Assembly: GCF_011634775.1 (NCBI RefSeq)
Contig: NZ_JAALXT010000007.1
Span: forward strand, 248,001-312,000
Source: Thalassoroseus pseudoceratinae
GTDB lineage: Bacteria; Planctomycetota; Planctomycetia; Planctomycetales; Planctomycetaceae
Reading direction: 5' to 3'
DNA length: 64,000 nt
Part shown: positions 8,941 to 17,323 of the stretch, in pieces
Position numbering within the stretch: the first letter of the stretch is position 1
Layout: each line of letters opens with the position of its first letter
Program-made: the position numbers and the translations under genes
The notes under the pieces: model-generated
The model's database searches: none
What the model was told of the DNA's origin: nothing
The model's input: only the letters and a program-made list of their open reading frames with translations

Positions 8941-11900
8941 ACGGCGATGGATTTTTTTTCTGTGTGCGGGCGTGTTGGGTCAGGCAATCGTTCTCGATTC
9001 GTTGACGGCCAGTGACGCATCGGCCATCAGCGAGATTTTCGCGGATCAACACACACCGGAATCCGCGTGGACGGTGCACCAGCGAGTTGCAAAGTTGACG
9101 GCAGAGGAGCGGTTCGAGTTTCTCACGAATTGGATTCTTCCCGGCGACACCCACGACACGTGGCGATTGCAAATCGGGTTCACACCGACCAATCCGCCGC
9201 CAAATCCTTCCGACCTCGAATCGTCGGAGGTATCGGGCAAGCGGGTTGTCACGGGCGGGCAATTGGTGTCGCCGGTGTTCGATTGGCTGGAGACGGCCCG
9301 CGAACTCGGAAAACTTGATGCAGTCATCAAGCAAGTTCGTGCCATCCCGATTGATGACGGTTCCGAACATCGTATTTCCCAACTGGCGGTCGTGATGCTT
9401 GCGGAGTGGTATCGTGGCAACACCACCGCTTTCGCGGATTCTCTGAATCAATTCATCAAGGTCACTCCCGTCAATCTGAATGACGGCCCGAGCGATGCGG
9501 AATGGTTGGTCTACGAGCATTGTGTGCGTCACGGTCTTCATCGGAACGATGTTGCTCATGCCGTCTATCGGTATTTTTCCTGGACACGCACGAACTACGC
9601 ATTGTCGGTCAAGCAGCAACAGTGGAATCGGCTGATTGGAATGACACGCCGAACCATCGTGGAAACTTTGCCCGAAGACGAGCAGCCGAAAGTTCACTCC
9701 CTGGGTCATTGGATACCGGCCAGCCGAATGTCCGCCCGCGTCAATGCGGAAGGCCGACCACCGGCGGTGTGGGACGTGCATCACGGTCATGCCGAGAACC
9801 TGGTGAGTTATCAACACGACTTCCTGTACTACGCAATTCCGCTGCAAGGGACGTTTGAAATCCATTGGGAGGCCCAAGTTTTCGACTGGCAAGATACGCA
9901 TCTTCTGGTCGGCAGACGTTGGGTGTTTCCGTCCTATAAGATGGATGAATATGAAATCGGAAATTACCGCGTGCGGTTCAGCAATCGGAAGCTCTCACGA
10001 AAGCTCACCAAGGCCCGCAATTGGTTCCGGATGCGAGTTGCAGTCGAGGGCAACACGGTCACGACGTATGTGAACGGTCTGGAAGTTCATCGCGAAGTCA
10101 CCAACTACGAGATCTCGCCTTGGATCGCGATTCGTAGCGACAACCGACGAGACGGCTGTATTCGGAACTTGCGAATCATCGGCAACCCCACGATCCCGGA
10201 CCGAATTCCCCTTCTGACCGGTTCGGACCTGAGTAGTTGGTCGTCGTACTTCGATGTGCCGGTTGGTCAGGAATCAGGTGGTTGGATTCAACAAGATGGC
10301 ATGTTGAAATCCGACATGACCGCCTTGCCCGATCATCACGTCGAACGCCTGCTTCAGTATCAACGTCCGATGTGTGAGGATGGCGTGATCGACTACGAGT
10401 TCTATTACACGCCCGGTCAATATCAGACGCACCCGGCGATCGGCCAACTGGCGTTTCTGTTGGAACCGGAGGGCGTGAAACTCCATCGCGTGACAAATGG
10501 ACGATACGAGCGGACCGAACTTGATCCCGCGAATGTGTCGGTCGAACCCGCCAACCAAATCGGTGGGAACTTGCCGTTAAAACCGGCGGAGTGGAATCGA
10601 ATGCGGGTCGAACTTCAAGGCGACACGCTCACCCTCACTTTGAACGACGAACCAATCTATCGTCATCAATTAGCCGCGACGAACTCCCGCACGTTCGGCT
10701 ACTTTCAGTTTATCGATCGTTCCCAAGTGATCGTCCGCAATGCGGTGCATCGTGGCGACTGGCCTCGAAAACTGCCTGAACTTTCCGAGCAGGAAATGGC
10801 GATCGAGGAATACGACCCATTCGATGGCAAAACCGAACACCTCACGGATACGTTTCAAATCAACTTCGCCAACAACCCCTGGTGGTACTCGAAGTTCCAA
10901 ACCTACCGCGGGCATGGCATCCGCGATACGGAGGTGACCGATCGCGGTTTGGTGGCGGTGCAATCGTCTGAGAAAGGATATCGCGGAACGTCAATCAGTC
11001 CGAAACTGAAGCTCAAGGGAGATTTTAACATCGTCGCGGAGTTCGAAGACTTCCAAGCCACCACAACCCCCGGCGGAAATTCCACGCTCTATTTGATCGT
11101 GTATTTCGACACCCCCGAGAACGACGAACATTCCGTCACCCGTCGGCAGATCCACGACGCGGATGGGAACACTCGTCATCAATGCCAATGCATCGTCGTG
11201 CAAAATTCCCCGAAGGCGAAGCGACGGAATCATTTTTCGAATACGCCCATGGAGGAACACGCCGGGAAACTTCGATTGACCCGCACAGGCAACACATTGA
11301 CTTACTTCACCGCCGAGGGCGATTCCCCGTTTTTCGATTTCCGAGGCAAGATCGAAGCCCTGAACGATCGGGCTGATGTGAGAGAGATCCGCTTGGTCGC
11401 CCAGATTCTTGACAAGGGACACGTGCATGTGGTTTGGAAGTCGTTGTCGATCCAGGCGGAGAACATCACCGGCGATGCCCTCGAAACGATTTCGACAGAC
11501 GTCACTCAACTCGACAAACAACGTGAGAAATTGCCGGACGAGTTCTCGCATGACTTTACGAAATCCCCACCAACGACCAACTTCGCGGTGCGGTCGCAAA
11601 CGCCGACATGGAATCCGCAGGACAACGGTTGGCGCATTTCCGCGGTTGGTGGACGAAGTTGGTTGGCGACCGGGTTCCAAACAGACACGCAAATCGAAGG
11701 TGACTTCGATCTGTCCGCGAATTTCGAGGTCCGCAAAATCCCGAAACACAAAAACACGGACCTCAGCGCTGTTTATCTCCAAATCGAACTGCCCACGGAT
11801 AACTCCGACCAAATCAACGCCCTCTTCGAGAACGCTCAAGGAGGGGAATCGGTTCGATTCCAACTTGGCGAATTAGGCGAGGACGTCAACGCCAAGCGAA

Positions 11901-12268
11901 ATTATTCGTTGCACGGTCTCATCCCGCTGAAGGATATCACCGGTCTGCGAATTTGCCGGTACGGTACGCGACTCGTGGTGCTCGCGAAGTCCAAACGCTT
12001 CGACACCGATGTGTATGTTGGTGAGAGAAAGGTCACCGACGGCCCGATTCCACCGTTCCACATTCGTTATATGGTCCATACGCGTGGGGAAGGATTGGAA
12101 ACGGTCGTGCTGTTGAAGTCGATTGATTTTCGGGCGGAGAAAATTGTGGCCCTCGATGAAACTCCGCGTCCGTTGCCACCGCAACCAAACATGCCCATCA
12201 GACCACAGCCGATCAAACCGCCGCCGAGGAAATCCCTGTTCGACACGTTGCGTGATCTTTTCCGCTAG
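8930..12268 (+). CDS. Giant secreted DUF1581/DUF1583 protein, paralogue 3
   Basis: About 1112 residues. ATG 8930 is chosen over GTG 8927 because TAGAGG lies 7-8 bases upstream. The gene overlaps the end of paralogue 2, suggesting translational coupling. Signal peptide: KRRWIFFLCAGVLGQAIVLDSLTAS. Same block order: helical TAEERFEFLTNWILPGD; beta block around HQHDFLYYAIPLQGTFEIH-like residues 300-330; DUF1583 core near residue 477 (QYQRPMCEDGVIDYEFYY ... HRGDWPRKLP); two C-terminal blocks. It ends with a Pro-rich tail (PRPLPPQPNMPIRPQPIKPP) and a short basic end that the other copies lack, possibly a cell-wall-spanning or protein-binding tail. Confidence 0.85.
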   Translation: MNPKRRWIFFLCAGVLGQAIVLDSLTASDASAISEIFADQHTPESAWTVHQRVAKLTAEERFEFLTNWILPGDTHDTWRLQIGFTPTNPPPNPSDLESSEVSGKRVVTGGQLVSPVFDWLETARELGKLDAVIKQVRAIPIDDGSEHRISQLAVVMLAEWYRGNTTAFADSLNQFIKVTPVNLNDGPSDAEWLVYEHCVRHGLHRNDVAHAVYRYFSWTRTNYALSVKQQQWNRLIGMTRRTIVETLPEDEQPKVHSLGHWIPASRMSARVNAEGRPPAVWDVHHGHAENLVSYQHDFLYYAIPLQGTFEIHWEAQVFDWQDTHLLVGRRWVFPSYKMDEYEIGNYRVRFSNRKLSRKLTKARNWFRMRVAVEGNTVTTYVNGLEVHREVTNYEISPWIAIRSDNRRDGCIRNLRIIGNPTIPDRIPLLTGSDLSSWSSYFDVPVGQESGGWIQQDGMLKSDMTALPDHHVERLLQYQRPMCEDGVIDYEFYYTPGQYQTHPAIGQLAFLLEPEGVKLHRVTNGRYERTELDPANVSVEPANQIGGNLPLKPAEWNRMRVELQGDTLTLTLNDEPIYRHQLAATNSRTFGYFQFIDRSQVIVRNAVHRGDWPRKLPELSEQEMAIEEYDPFDGKTEHLTDTFQINFANNPWWYSKFQTYRGHGIRDTEVTDRGLVAVQSSEKGYRGTSISPKLKLKGDFNIVAEFEDFQATTTPGGNSTLYLIVYFDTPENDEHSVTRRQIHDADGNTRHQCQCIVVQNSPKAKRRNHFSNTPMEEHAGKLRLTRTGNTLTYFTAEGDSPFFDFRGKIEALNDRADVREIRLVAQILDKGHVHVVWKSLSIQAENITGDALETISTDVTQLDKQREKLPDEFSHDFTKSPPTTNFAVRSQTPTWNPQDNGWRISAVGGRSWLATGFQTDTQIEGDFDLSANFEVRKIPKHKNTDLSAVYLQIELPTDNSDQINALFENAQGGESVRFQLGELGEDVNAKRNYSLHGLIPLKDITGLRICRYGTRLVVLAKSKRFDTDVYVGERKVTDGPIPPFHIRYMVHTRGEGLETVVLLKSIDFRAEKIVALDETPRPLPPQPNMPIRPQPIKPPPRKSLFDTLRDLFR

Positions 12269-12338
12269 ACCCTCTGGCAGTCTTTTGTGTCCACGGTGAA
12301 CGCGAATTGAATCCCCGTAGAATTGGAAAGCCGAGTCG

Positions 12339-14360
12339 ATGAAGTCACCCGTATTTTTGCTGCTGACCGGTCTGGTCTTTGCCGTCGGTTTTGTGAATTC
12401 TCAACGGTTGCCCGCACAGGAATCCGACGATGCTCAAGCCGTCGTGCGGACGCAATCGCAGGCTATTCTCACGCAGCTTCGACAAGACGACATCGAACCG
12501 GCGTTGGACGCGTTTGGTGAACTGGTCGATTCGTCGGATGTTGCCACTCTCGATGGTGTCTCGGTCTTGCCCGCGGTGTTGGGGGGATTAGCCCGCGAAC
12601 TTGCGCAACTCGACGAGCAAGAGCGTTACGATGTCCTCCTGAAATGGACGTTGCCGACCGAATCACGGAACAGCGTGCGATTAGTCACGCTTACCGTTCC
12701 GCAATCGGCACCGCCGAAAGATTTTGCCCGTGAGATCGGCGAACGGGCCCGCGACGAAACATTCGCCGTCCCACAGATGAATGGTCTACCAGGTCTGTTT
12801 TGCACAGGGTGGATGCTCGCGAGAACGGCGGACGAACTTGGGCAACTCAGCCGTCTGCAATTAACGCTCGATGAACTCGCCGACGAAAACATTCCCGGTG
12901 CGAAACCGATGGCGTTGCTGGCGAAGCTCGCGGACAATCGGGTAAATGCCGAGCCATTGAAAACGCAATGGGAGCAACTTCTTCAGTCCGAAACCGTATC
13001 GACGCAGGTGGCCATCGCACTCGCGGCACTTCAGCACGACGAGCTTCATGAGTTCGCCGAGCGTTCACTCAAACCGCTCGCGTTTTCACCGAACGCAACA
13101 GATTCCCGACCATTTCATCGGTTGGCACATGCGGTCGCGGTGCAGCATCACCGTGGTGTGTCCGAACCGGAAGTTCTCTTTCAGAATCGGCTCAAATACT
13201 GGGTGCCGGTTTCCGGGGCAACGGCAGTCACAAACGCGTTCGGTGGTGCACCGAGCGTTTGGTTGACCCATGAGGAACACATCATGCACCTCGCCGGAAC
13301 CGGTAGCGATGTGCTGTTCTTCAAGTATCCGCTGACCGGTCGATTTGAGTTCACCTGTGAAACGCAAGAGGGCGGCGATATTGGCACCGATGGCGGTCTG
13401 GTGTATGGCGGTTTGCAATTCGAGGCGATTGGACGAGAGAACATTTTGAACGTCTGGAATGCCGACCAGTGGCAACTAACGCGACAGCCCAACCATTTCA
13501 CCCGACATGAATCCACACCGACATTCAACCGCGTGACAATTCGGCGATCGCAATCCGGTCCGCAATTCCTCGCGAACTTGCATCCCGTATGGACGGACTC
13601 CGTCGCGACTGAGGCGAGTCCGTGGTTAGGGCTGAGAAGTTTCGCGAACAAACGACCGGTCTTTCGCAACTTCCGTTTTCGGGGAAAACCCGAGATCCCA
13701 CGTCAGGTGGAGATGCTGCAAGGGGACACGCTTCGCGGTTGGCAAACGTCATTCTATGAGGAATCGCAACCGCACTTTGCTCCGTCGGAAGACGTTGAAG
13801 AACCACCAGCCGATTGGCGGATGACCGGCGGCGTTCTCGAAGCGACTCAAACCGAAGACGCGGGCTCACTCGGATCGCAAAGCGTGATTCGTTACCACCG
13901 TCCGTTGTTGGATGGCGAATCCGTGACGTACGAATTCTTCTATCAAGCCGACCAGTTCGAAGCTCACCCTGTGTTGGGTCGGATGGCGTTTCTTTTGGAA
14001 CCGCGTGGTGTTCGCGTTCACTGGTTAACCGCCGGACCGTACGAATGGACCGGCCTCGCCGAAGACAACGCCTTGCTCGAACCGTTCAACCGTCGAGGCC
14101 CGCGTCCGCTGCCATTGAAAGAAGATGACTGGAACACGGTCCGCCTTGAACGAAAGAACGATCGCATCACGCTCTCGCTGAACAACGAAACCATCTATCA
14201 ACGCGGTTTGGATTTCACCGGCGACCTGCAATTCGGCATCTACCGAAACCGCACGAAATCTTCCGTCCGCATGCGGAATGCAATTCTTCAAGGAGATTGG
14301 CCCGAGGAGTTCCCGCAAGAATTGCTCGACAACCCCGAACAAATCACCGCCACCGAGTAA
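12339..14360 (+). CDS. Short DUF1581/DUF1583 protein, paralogue 4
   Basis: 673 residues with a signal peptide (VFLLLTGLVFAVGFVNSQRLPAQ). It has the helical region, the first beta block (FKYPLTGRFEFTCETQEGG) and the DUF1583 core near residue 517 (RYHRPLLDGESVTYEFFYQ, ending VRMRNAILQGDWPEEFPQ). It stops about 20 residues after the core, so the two C-terminal beta-sandwich blocks of paralogues 1-3 are absent. There is no frameshift or obvious broken end, so this seems a genuine short form rather than a pseudogene. It follows paralogue 3 by 70 bp on the same strand and could be co-transcribed. Confidence 0.85.
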   Translation: MKSPVFLLLTGLVFAVGFVNSQRLPAQESDDAQAVVRTQSQAILTQLRQDDIEPALDAFGELVDSSDVATLDGVSVLPAVLGGLARELAQLDEQERYDVLLKWTLPTESRNSVRLVTLTVPQSAPPKDFAREIGERARDETFAVPQMNGLPGLFCTGWMLARTADELGQLSRLQLTLDELADENIPGAKPMALLAKLADNRVNAEPLKTQWEQLLQSETVSTQVAIALAALQHDELHEFAERSLKPLAFSPNATDSRPFHRLAHAVAVQHHRGVSEPEVLFQNRLKYWVPVSGATAVTNAFGGAPSVWLTHEEHIMHLAGTGSDVLFFKYPLTGRFEFTCETQEGGDIGTDGGLVYGGLQFEAIGRENILNVWNADQWQLTRQPNHFTRHESTPTFNRVTIRRSQSGPQFLANLHPVWTDSVATEASPWLGLRSFANKRPVFRNFRFRGKPEIPRQVEMLQGDTLRGWQTSFYEESQPHFAPSEDVEEPPADWRMTGGVLEATQTEDAGSLGSQSVIRYHRPLLDGESVTYEFFYQADQFEAHPVLGRMAFLLEPRGVRVHWLTAGPYEWTGLAEDNALLEPFNRRGPRPLPLKEDDWNTVRLERKNDRITLSLNNETIYQRGLDFTGDLQFGIYRNRTKSSVRMRNAILQGDWPEEFPQELLDNPEQITATE

Positions 14361-14496
14361 CCGCCGCCGCGTCAAAATACCGTCGAAAGTGTGCCACGGC
14401 TCTGTGAGCTGTGCTGAGCGACAGCTTGTTGCCAATGGCACACGACGAATGCTACAACTTCCTGCGGTTTCGTTCTCGCAGGGAGTATATTCGACG

Positions 14497-14901
14497 ATGG
14501 GCTTATTCACCGGGAAACGTCCTGAACTCGGCGTGCACGACGGACGCCTCAAACCGTGTCCGTCTTCGCCGAACTGTGTGTGTTCTTACGCCACGCCGGA
14601 GGACAAGCAACACCACATCGACCCGCTGCCGCTGTTGGGTTCGGTGGACGAATCGCTTGCCCAGCTCGTACGTGTGCTGGAAGACCGCAGCGATGCCGAA
14701 ATCATCGAACGCACCGATCGCTACATCCGGGTCGAATTCACAACCCGACTGCTCCGTTTCGTGGACGATGTGGAATTTTTGATCGACGAAGCGGCGGGCG
14801 TCATTCAAGTTCGCTCCGCCTCACGACTGGGGCATTCCGATCTCGGCGCCAACCGCAAACGAATTGAGACCTTGCGGAAACAGTGGACAAAGTTGGTTTG
14901 A
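14497..14901 (+). CDS. DUF1499 family protein
   Basis: 134 residues. The frame is open further upstream, but ATG 14497 (MGLFTGKRPELGVHDGRLKPCPSSPNCVCS) is chosen because homology to DUF1499 begins there and the upstream part overlaps the end of the DUF1583 array. Seen: the family's N-terminal CP.SPNCVCS motif, the central I.R...Y..VEF.. segment and the C-terminal D.EF.IDE..GVI.VRSASR.G.SD.G.NR.R.E signature. Role unknown; DUF1499 proteins are small soluble or membrane-associated proteins in many bacteria. It sits between the DUF1583 array and the electron-transfer operon. Confidence 0.85.
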   Translation: MGLFTGKRPELGVHDGRLKPCPSSPNCVCSYATPEDKQHHIDPLPLLGSVDESLAQLVRVLEDRSDAEIIERTDRYIRVEFTTRLLRFVDDVEFLIDEAAGVIQVRSASRLGHSDLGANRKRIETLRKQWTKLV

Positions 14902-14904
14902 CTC

Positions 14905-14932
14905 TTGCGACTTTTGATGGGTCGGGTACACT
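14905..14932 (+). promoter_or_regulatory. Candidate sigma-70-like promoter for the electron-transfer operon
   Basis: TTGCGA (14905-14910) and TACACT (14927-14932) are separated by 16 bases, about 110 bp upstream of the GTG start of the CNB-ferredoxin gene. It is the best -35/-10 pair I see in the 138-bp gap, but planctomycete promoters are poorly defined and this may be chance. Confidence 0.3.
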
Positions 14933-15039
14933 GACGGTCGCTCTTAACATCAAAGACGGACACGATCTGTGAGCCGTCGATGCAACTCAATCGGCCCAAT
15001 TTGACATTCAAACGAACGCCCTAGAACGGAGTTTCTATC

Positions 15040-17307
15040 GTGGCTCAGCAGAGCATGTTACCGGCGGCGTTGCAGGAAGTAACCGAGCCGCTGCAAGACG
15101 GCGACGAACTGCTGACGGCGGACGAACTCAATACACTCTCGCTATTCACGGCGATGAAAAAGGGCGGCCCCGATTTTCGTCGCTTCCCCAGCACAACCGC
15201 GCTTCGGTTCTGCCCGCAGGGACGCATCATCTGTGAACAAGGGCAAGCTGGGGCGACTGCATACTACATTCTGACCACCGAAGACGTCATCGCGCTGCGT
15301 GAGAAACAACTGGAGTCGATCGACACCACCATCCGCGCCCAGGCGGAGCAGGGCACGGAACTCGAATTGCATCCGTATTTTCTCCGGATGACCCCACGCG
15401 AGTTGGAACGCCGACGACAGGAAATCGTCGACGAGATCACATTGCTCAAAAGTCGCCTGGAAGAACTGCCACCGGTCGAGAACGAGGATGGTCCACAGCG
15501 TCAGACCGCAACGGCTCACCTGTTGGTCAACTTCGAGCCAGACCAACCCAAACGCGGTTTGCTTCATCGACTCAAGGCGGCTTTGAAAGGTGGCGGGAGT
15601 CGGTTGCGGCAGTCGATTCCGAAGTTCATTCCGATCGACGCACCAACAGACATCAACTCGCAAACCCTTCGGGGGCCGCTCCACGAAGGCGAGTTGATGG
15701 GCGAAATGAGTTGCATGAACCGGGCTCCCCGGTCCGCAACGGTGGTCGCCGACCGCGACTGCTACATGCTGGAGATGCTCCGCAATGTGCTGGACATGCT
15801 CCACAAAGACCCAGCCTACAAGAAACGCATGGATGACAGCTATCGCAAACGCGTGCTGGAAACCCACGTGCGGCGGTTGTCCATTTTCGATGAAATGACC
15901 GACGAGCAATTCGCTCGGCTCAAAGAAGGCATCGAACTGGTCGAATACGAATCCGGAGCTACCATCCTCGAAGAGCGGGCCGATTCCGATTCGTTTTACA
16001 TCATCCGTAGCGGTTTGGTGAAGGTCATCAAGAACGCCTGGTACGCGTTCCAACCAGATGAGTTTACCTCCGATCATTGGAAAAGCCTCGCCGACGAATT
16101 GGCGGAGAAATCCAGCGATGTCGTCGATTTGCGTGAAGCGGTATTCAAGAAGTTTTCGCCAGAGATTCAAAAGGCGATTCAAGCGAAATCGCTGACAACC
16201 GAACAACAAGCGGAAGCCCGCAAAACACTCAACGATCTTGTCCGCAACTCGAAGATCTACACGAAGCTCGGAAAAACGCGGAAGGAAGTTCTCGAAGTTG
16301 TTCACGGGCCGGCACTCGAAACCACGATCGCTGAGTATCCTCGCGACACAAAGAAGTGGTCGGAGTTGGAATATCGCACCTTTCACCGGGCGTTCTTGGA
16401 ACACATCTTCCCCAAAGGCGTGCCGATGCGGTTGGAATCCGCCGGTCCGCGACGAACATTGGCCTACCTCGGGCGGGGCGATTTCTTCGGCGAGATGGCG
16501 GTCTTCCGGAATCAACCTTGCGGAGCCACGTGCATTGCGTATGACCACCCCGACAGCGGTTATCAACAACGCATTCCCGATGGTCGAATGGGAGCGATTC
16601 CGTCACGGGTGGAACTCATTCGCATTCGCCGGGACCTGATCGAACAAATCCGCAATGAATCTCCCGTGATGCACGAGCGGATTCAAGAAGAGATCATCCG
16701 CCGGGAACAGAGCGCTCAAGCAACCGTTGGTGATTTCGACGAAGCGGGAACCATCCCGCAAAGTCGTGAGTTTGACCAACTCGGTTTGGTGCAGGGTCAA
16801 AAGCTCATGCTGATCGACCTGGAAAAATGCACCCGCTGTAATGCCTGTGTGGAAGCATGCGTGTCGGCTCATGACGACGGTCGCACGCGGCTGTATTTGG
16901 ACGGCCCACGATACGAAAACTACTTGGTGCCGATCACCTGTCGGAAGTGTCTCGATCCGGTGTGCATGATCGGTTGCCCCGTTGGTTCGATTAACCGAGG
17001 CTCAAACGGCGAGATTGTGATTCGGGATTGGTGCATTGGTTGCCGAATGTGTGCCGAGCAATGCCCCTATGGTTCGATTCAAATGAACGAACTCCGCAAT
17101 CCGATCCAACTTTCGGCGGAACAGAAGGCCATTCTGGGCGAGGAAACAACGTTTAAATCCGTCGGCGAACAGGCGGTTGTGTGTGATCTGTGCAGCAACG
17201 TACCCGGTCAGAAACCGTCGTGCGTGTATGCGTGTCCGCACGATGCCGCAATTCGAGTCCATGCGCAAACGTTCTTCATGAAGCCGGCCACCGATAGCCG
17301 GGCATGA
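15040..17307 (+). CDS. Cyclic-nucleotide-binding / 4x[4Fe-4S] ferredoxin fusion protein
   Basis: 755 residues, GTG start with ACGGAG about 8 bases upstream. The N-terminal 560 residues hold two CNB (CAP effector) beta-rolls. Each is split by an insertion of about 100 residues: roll 1 RIICEQGQAGATAYYIL ... GELMGEMSCMNRAPRSATVV; roll 2 ATILEERADSDSFYIIRSGL ... GDFFGEMAVFRNQPCGATC. Roll 1 keeps the phosphate-binding PRSAT; roll 2 has QPCGAT, losing the Arg. The C-terminal 190 residues resemble DmsB/NrfC-type electron-transfer subunits with 16 Cys in four sets (CTRCNACVEAC, CRKCLDPVCMIGC, CIGCRMCAEQC, CDLCSN...CVYAC). It has no signal peptide, so it is probably cytoplasmic or docks on the membrane protein encoded 16 bp downstream. 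Likely a ligand-gated electron-transfer module. Confidence 0.85.
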   Translation: MAQQSMLPAALQEVTEPLQDGDELLTADELNTLSLFTAMKKGGPDFRRFPSTTALRFCPQGRIICEQGQAGATAYYILTTEDVIALREKQLESIDTTIRAQAEQGTELELHPYFLRMTPRELERRRQEIVDEITLLKSRLEELPPVENEDGPQRQTATAHLLVNFEPDQPKRGLLHRLKAALKGGGSRLRQSIPKFIPIDAPTDINSQTLRGPLHEGELMGEMSCMNRAPRSATVVADRDCYMLEMLRNVLDMLHKDPAYKKRMDDSYRKRVLETHVRRLSIFDEMTDEQFARLKEGIELVEYESGATILEERADSDSFYIIRSGLVKVIKNAWYAFQPDEFTSDHWKSLADELAEKSSDVVDLREAVFKKFSPEIQKAIQAKSLTTEQQAEARKTLNDLVRNSKIYTKLGKTRKEVLEVVHGPALETTIAEYPRDTKKWSELEYRTFHRAFLEHIFPKGVPMRLESAGPRRTLAYLGRGDFFGEMAVFRNQPCGATCIAYDHPDSGYQQRIPDGRMGAIPSRVELIRIRRDLIEQIRNESPVMHERIQEEIIRREQSAQATVGDFDEAGTIPQSREFDQLGLVQGQKLMLIDLEKCTRCNACVEACVSAHDDGRTRLYLDGPRYENYLVPITCRKCLDPVCMIGCPVGSINRGSNGEIVIRDWCIGCRMCAEQCPYGSIQMNELRNPIQLSAEQKAILGEETTFKSVGEQAVVCDLCSNVPGQKPSCVYACPHDAAIRVHAQTFFMKPATDSRA

Positions 17308-17323
17308 TCTTGAGGACAATTGA

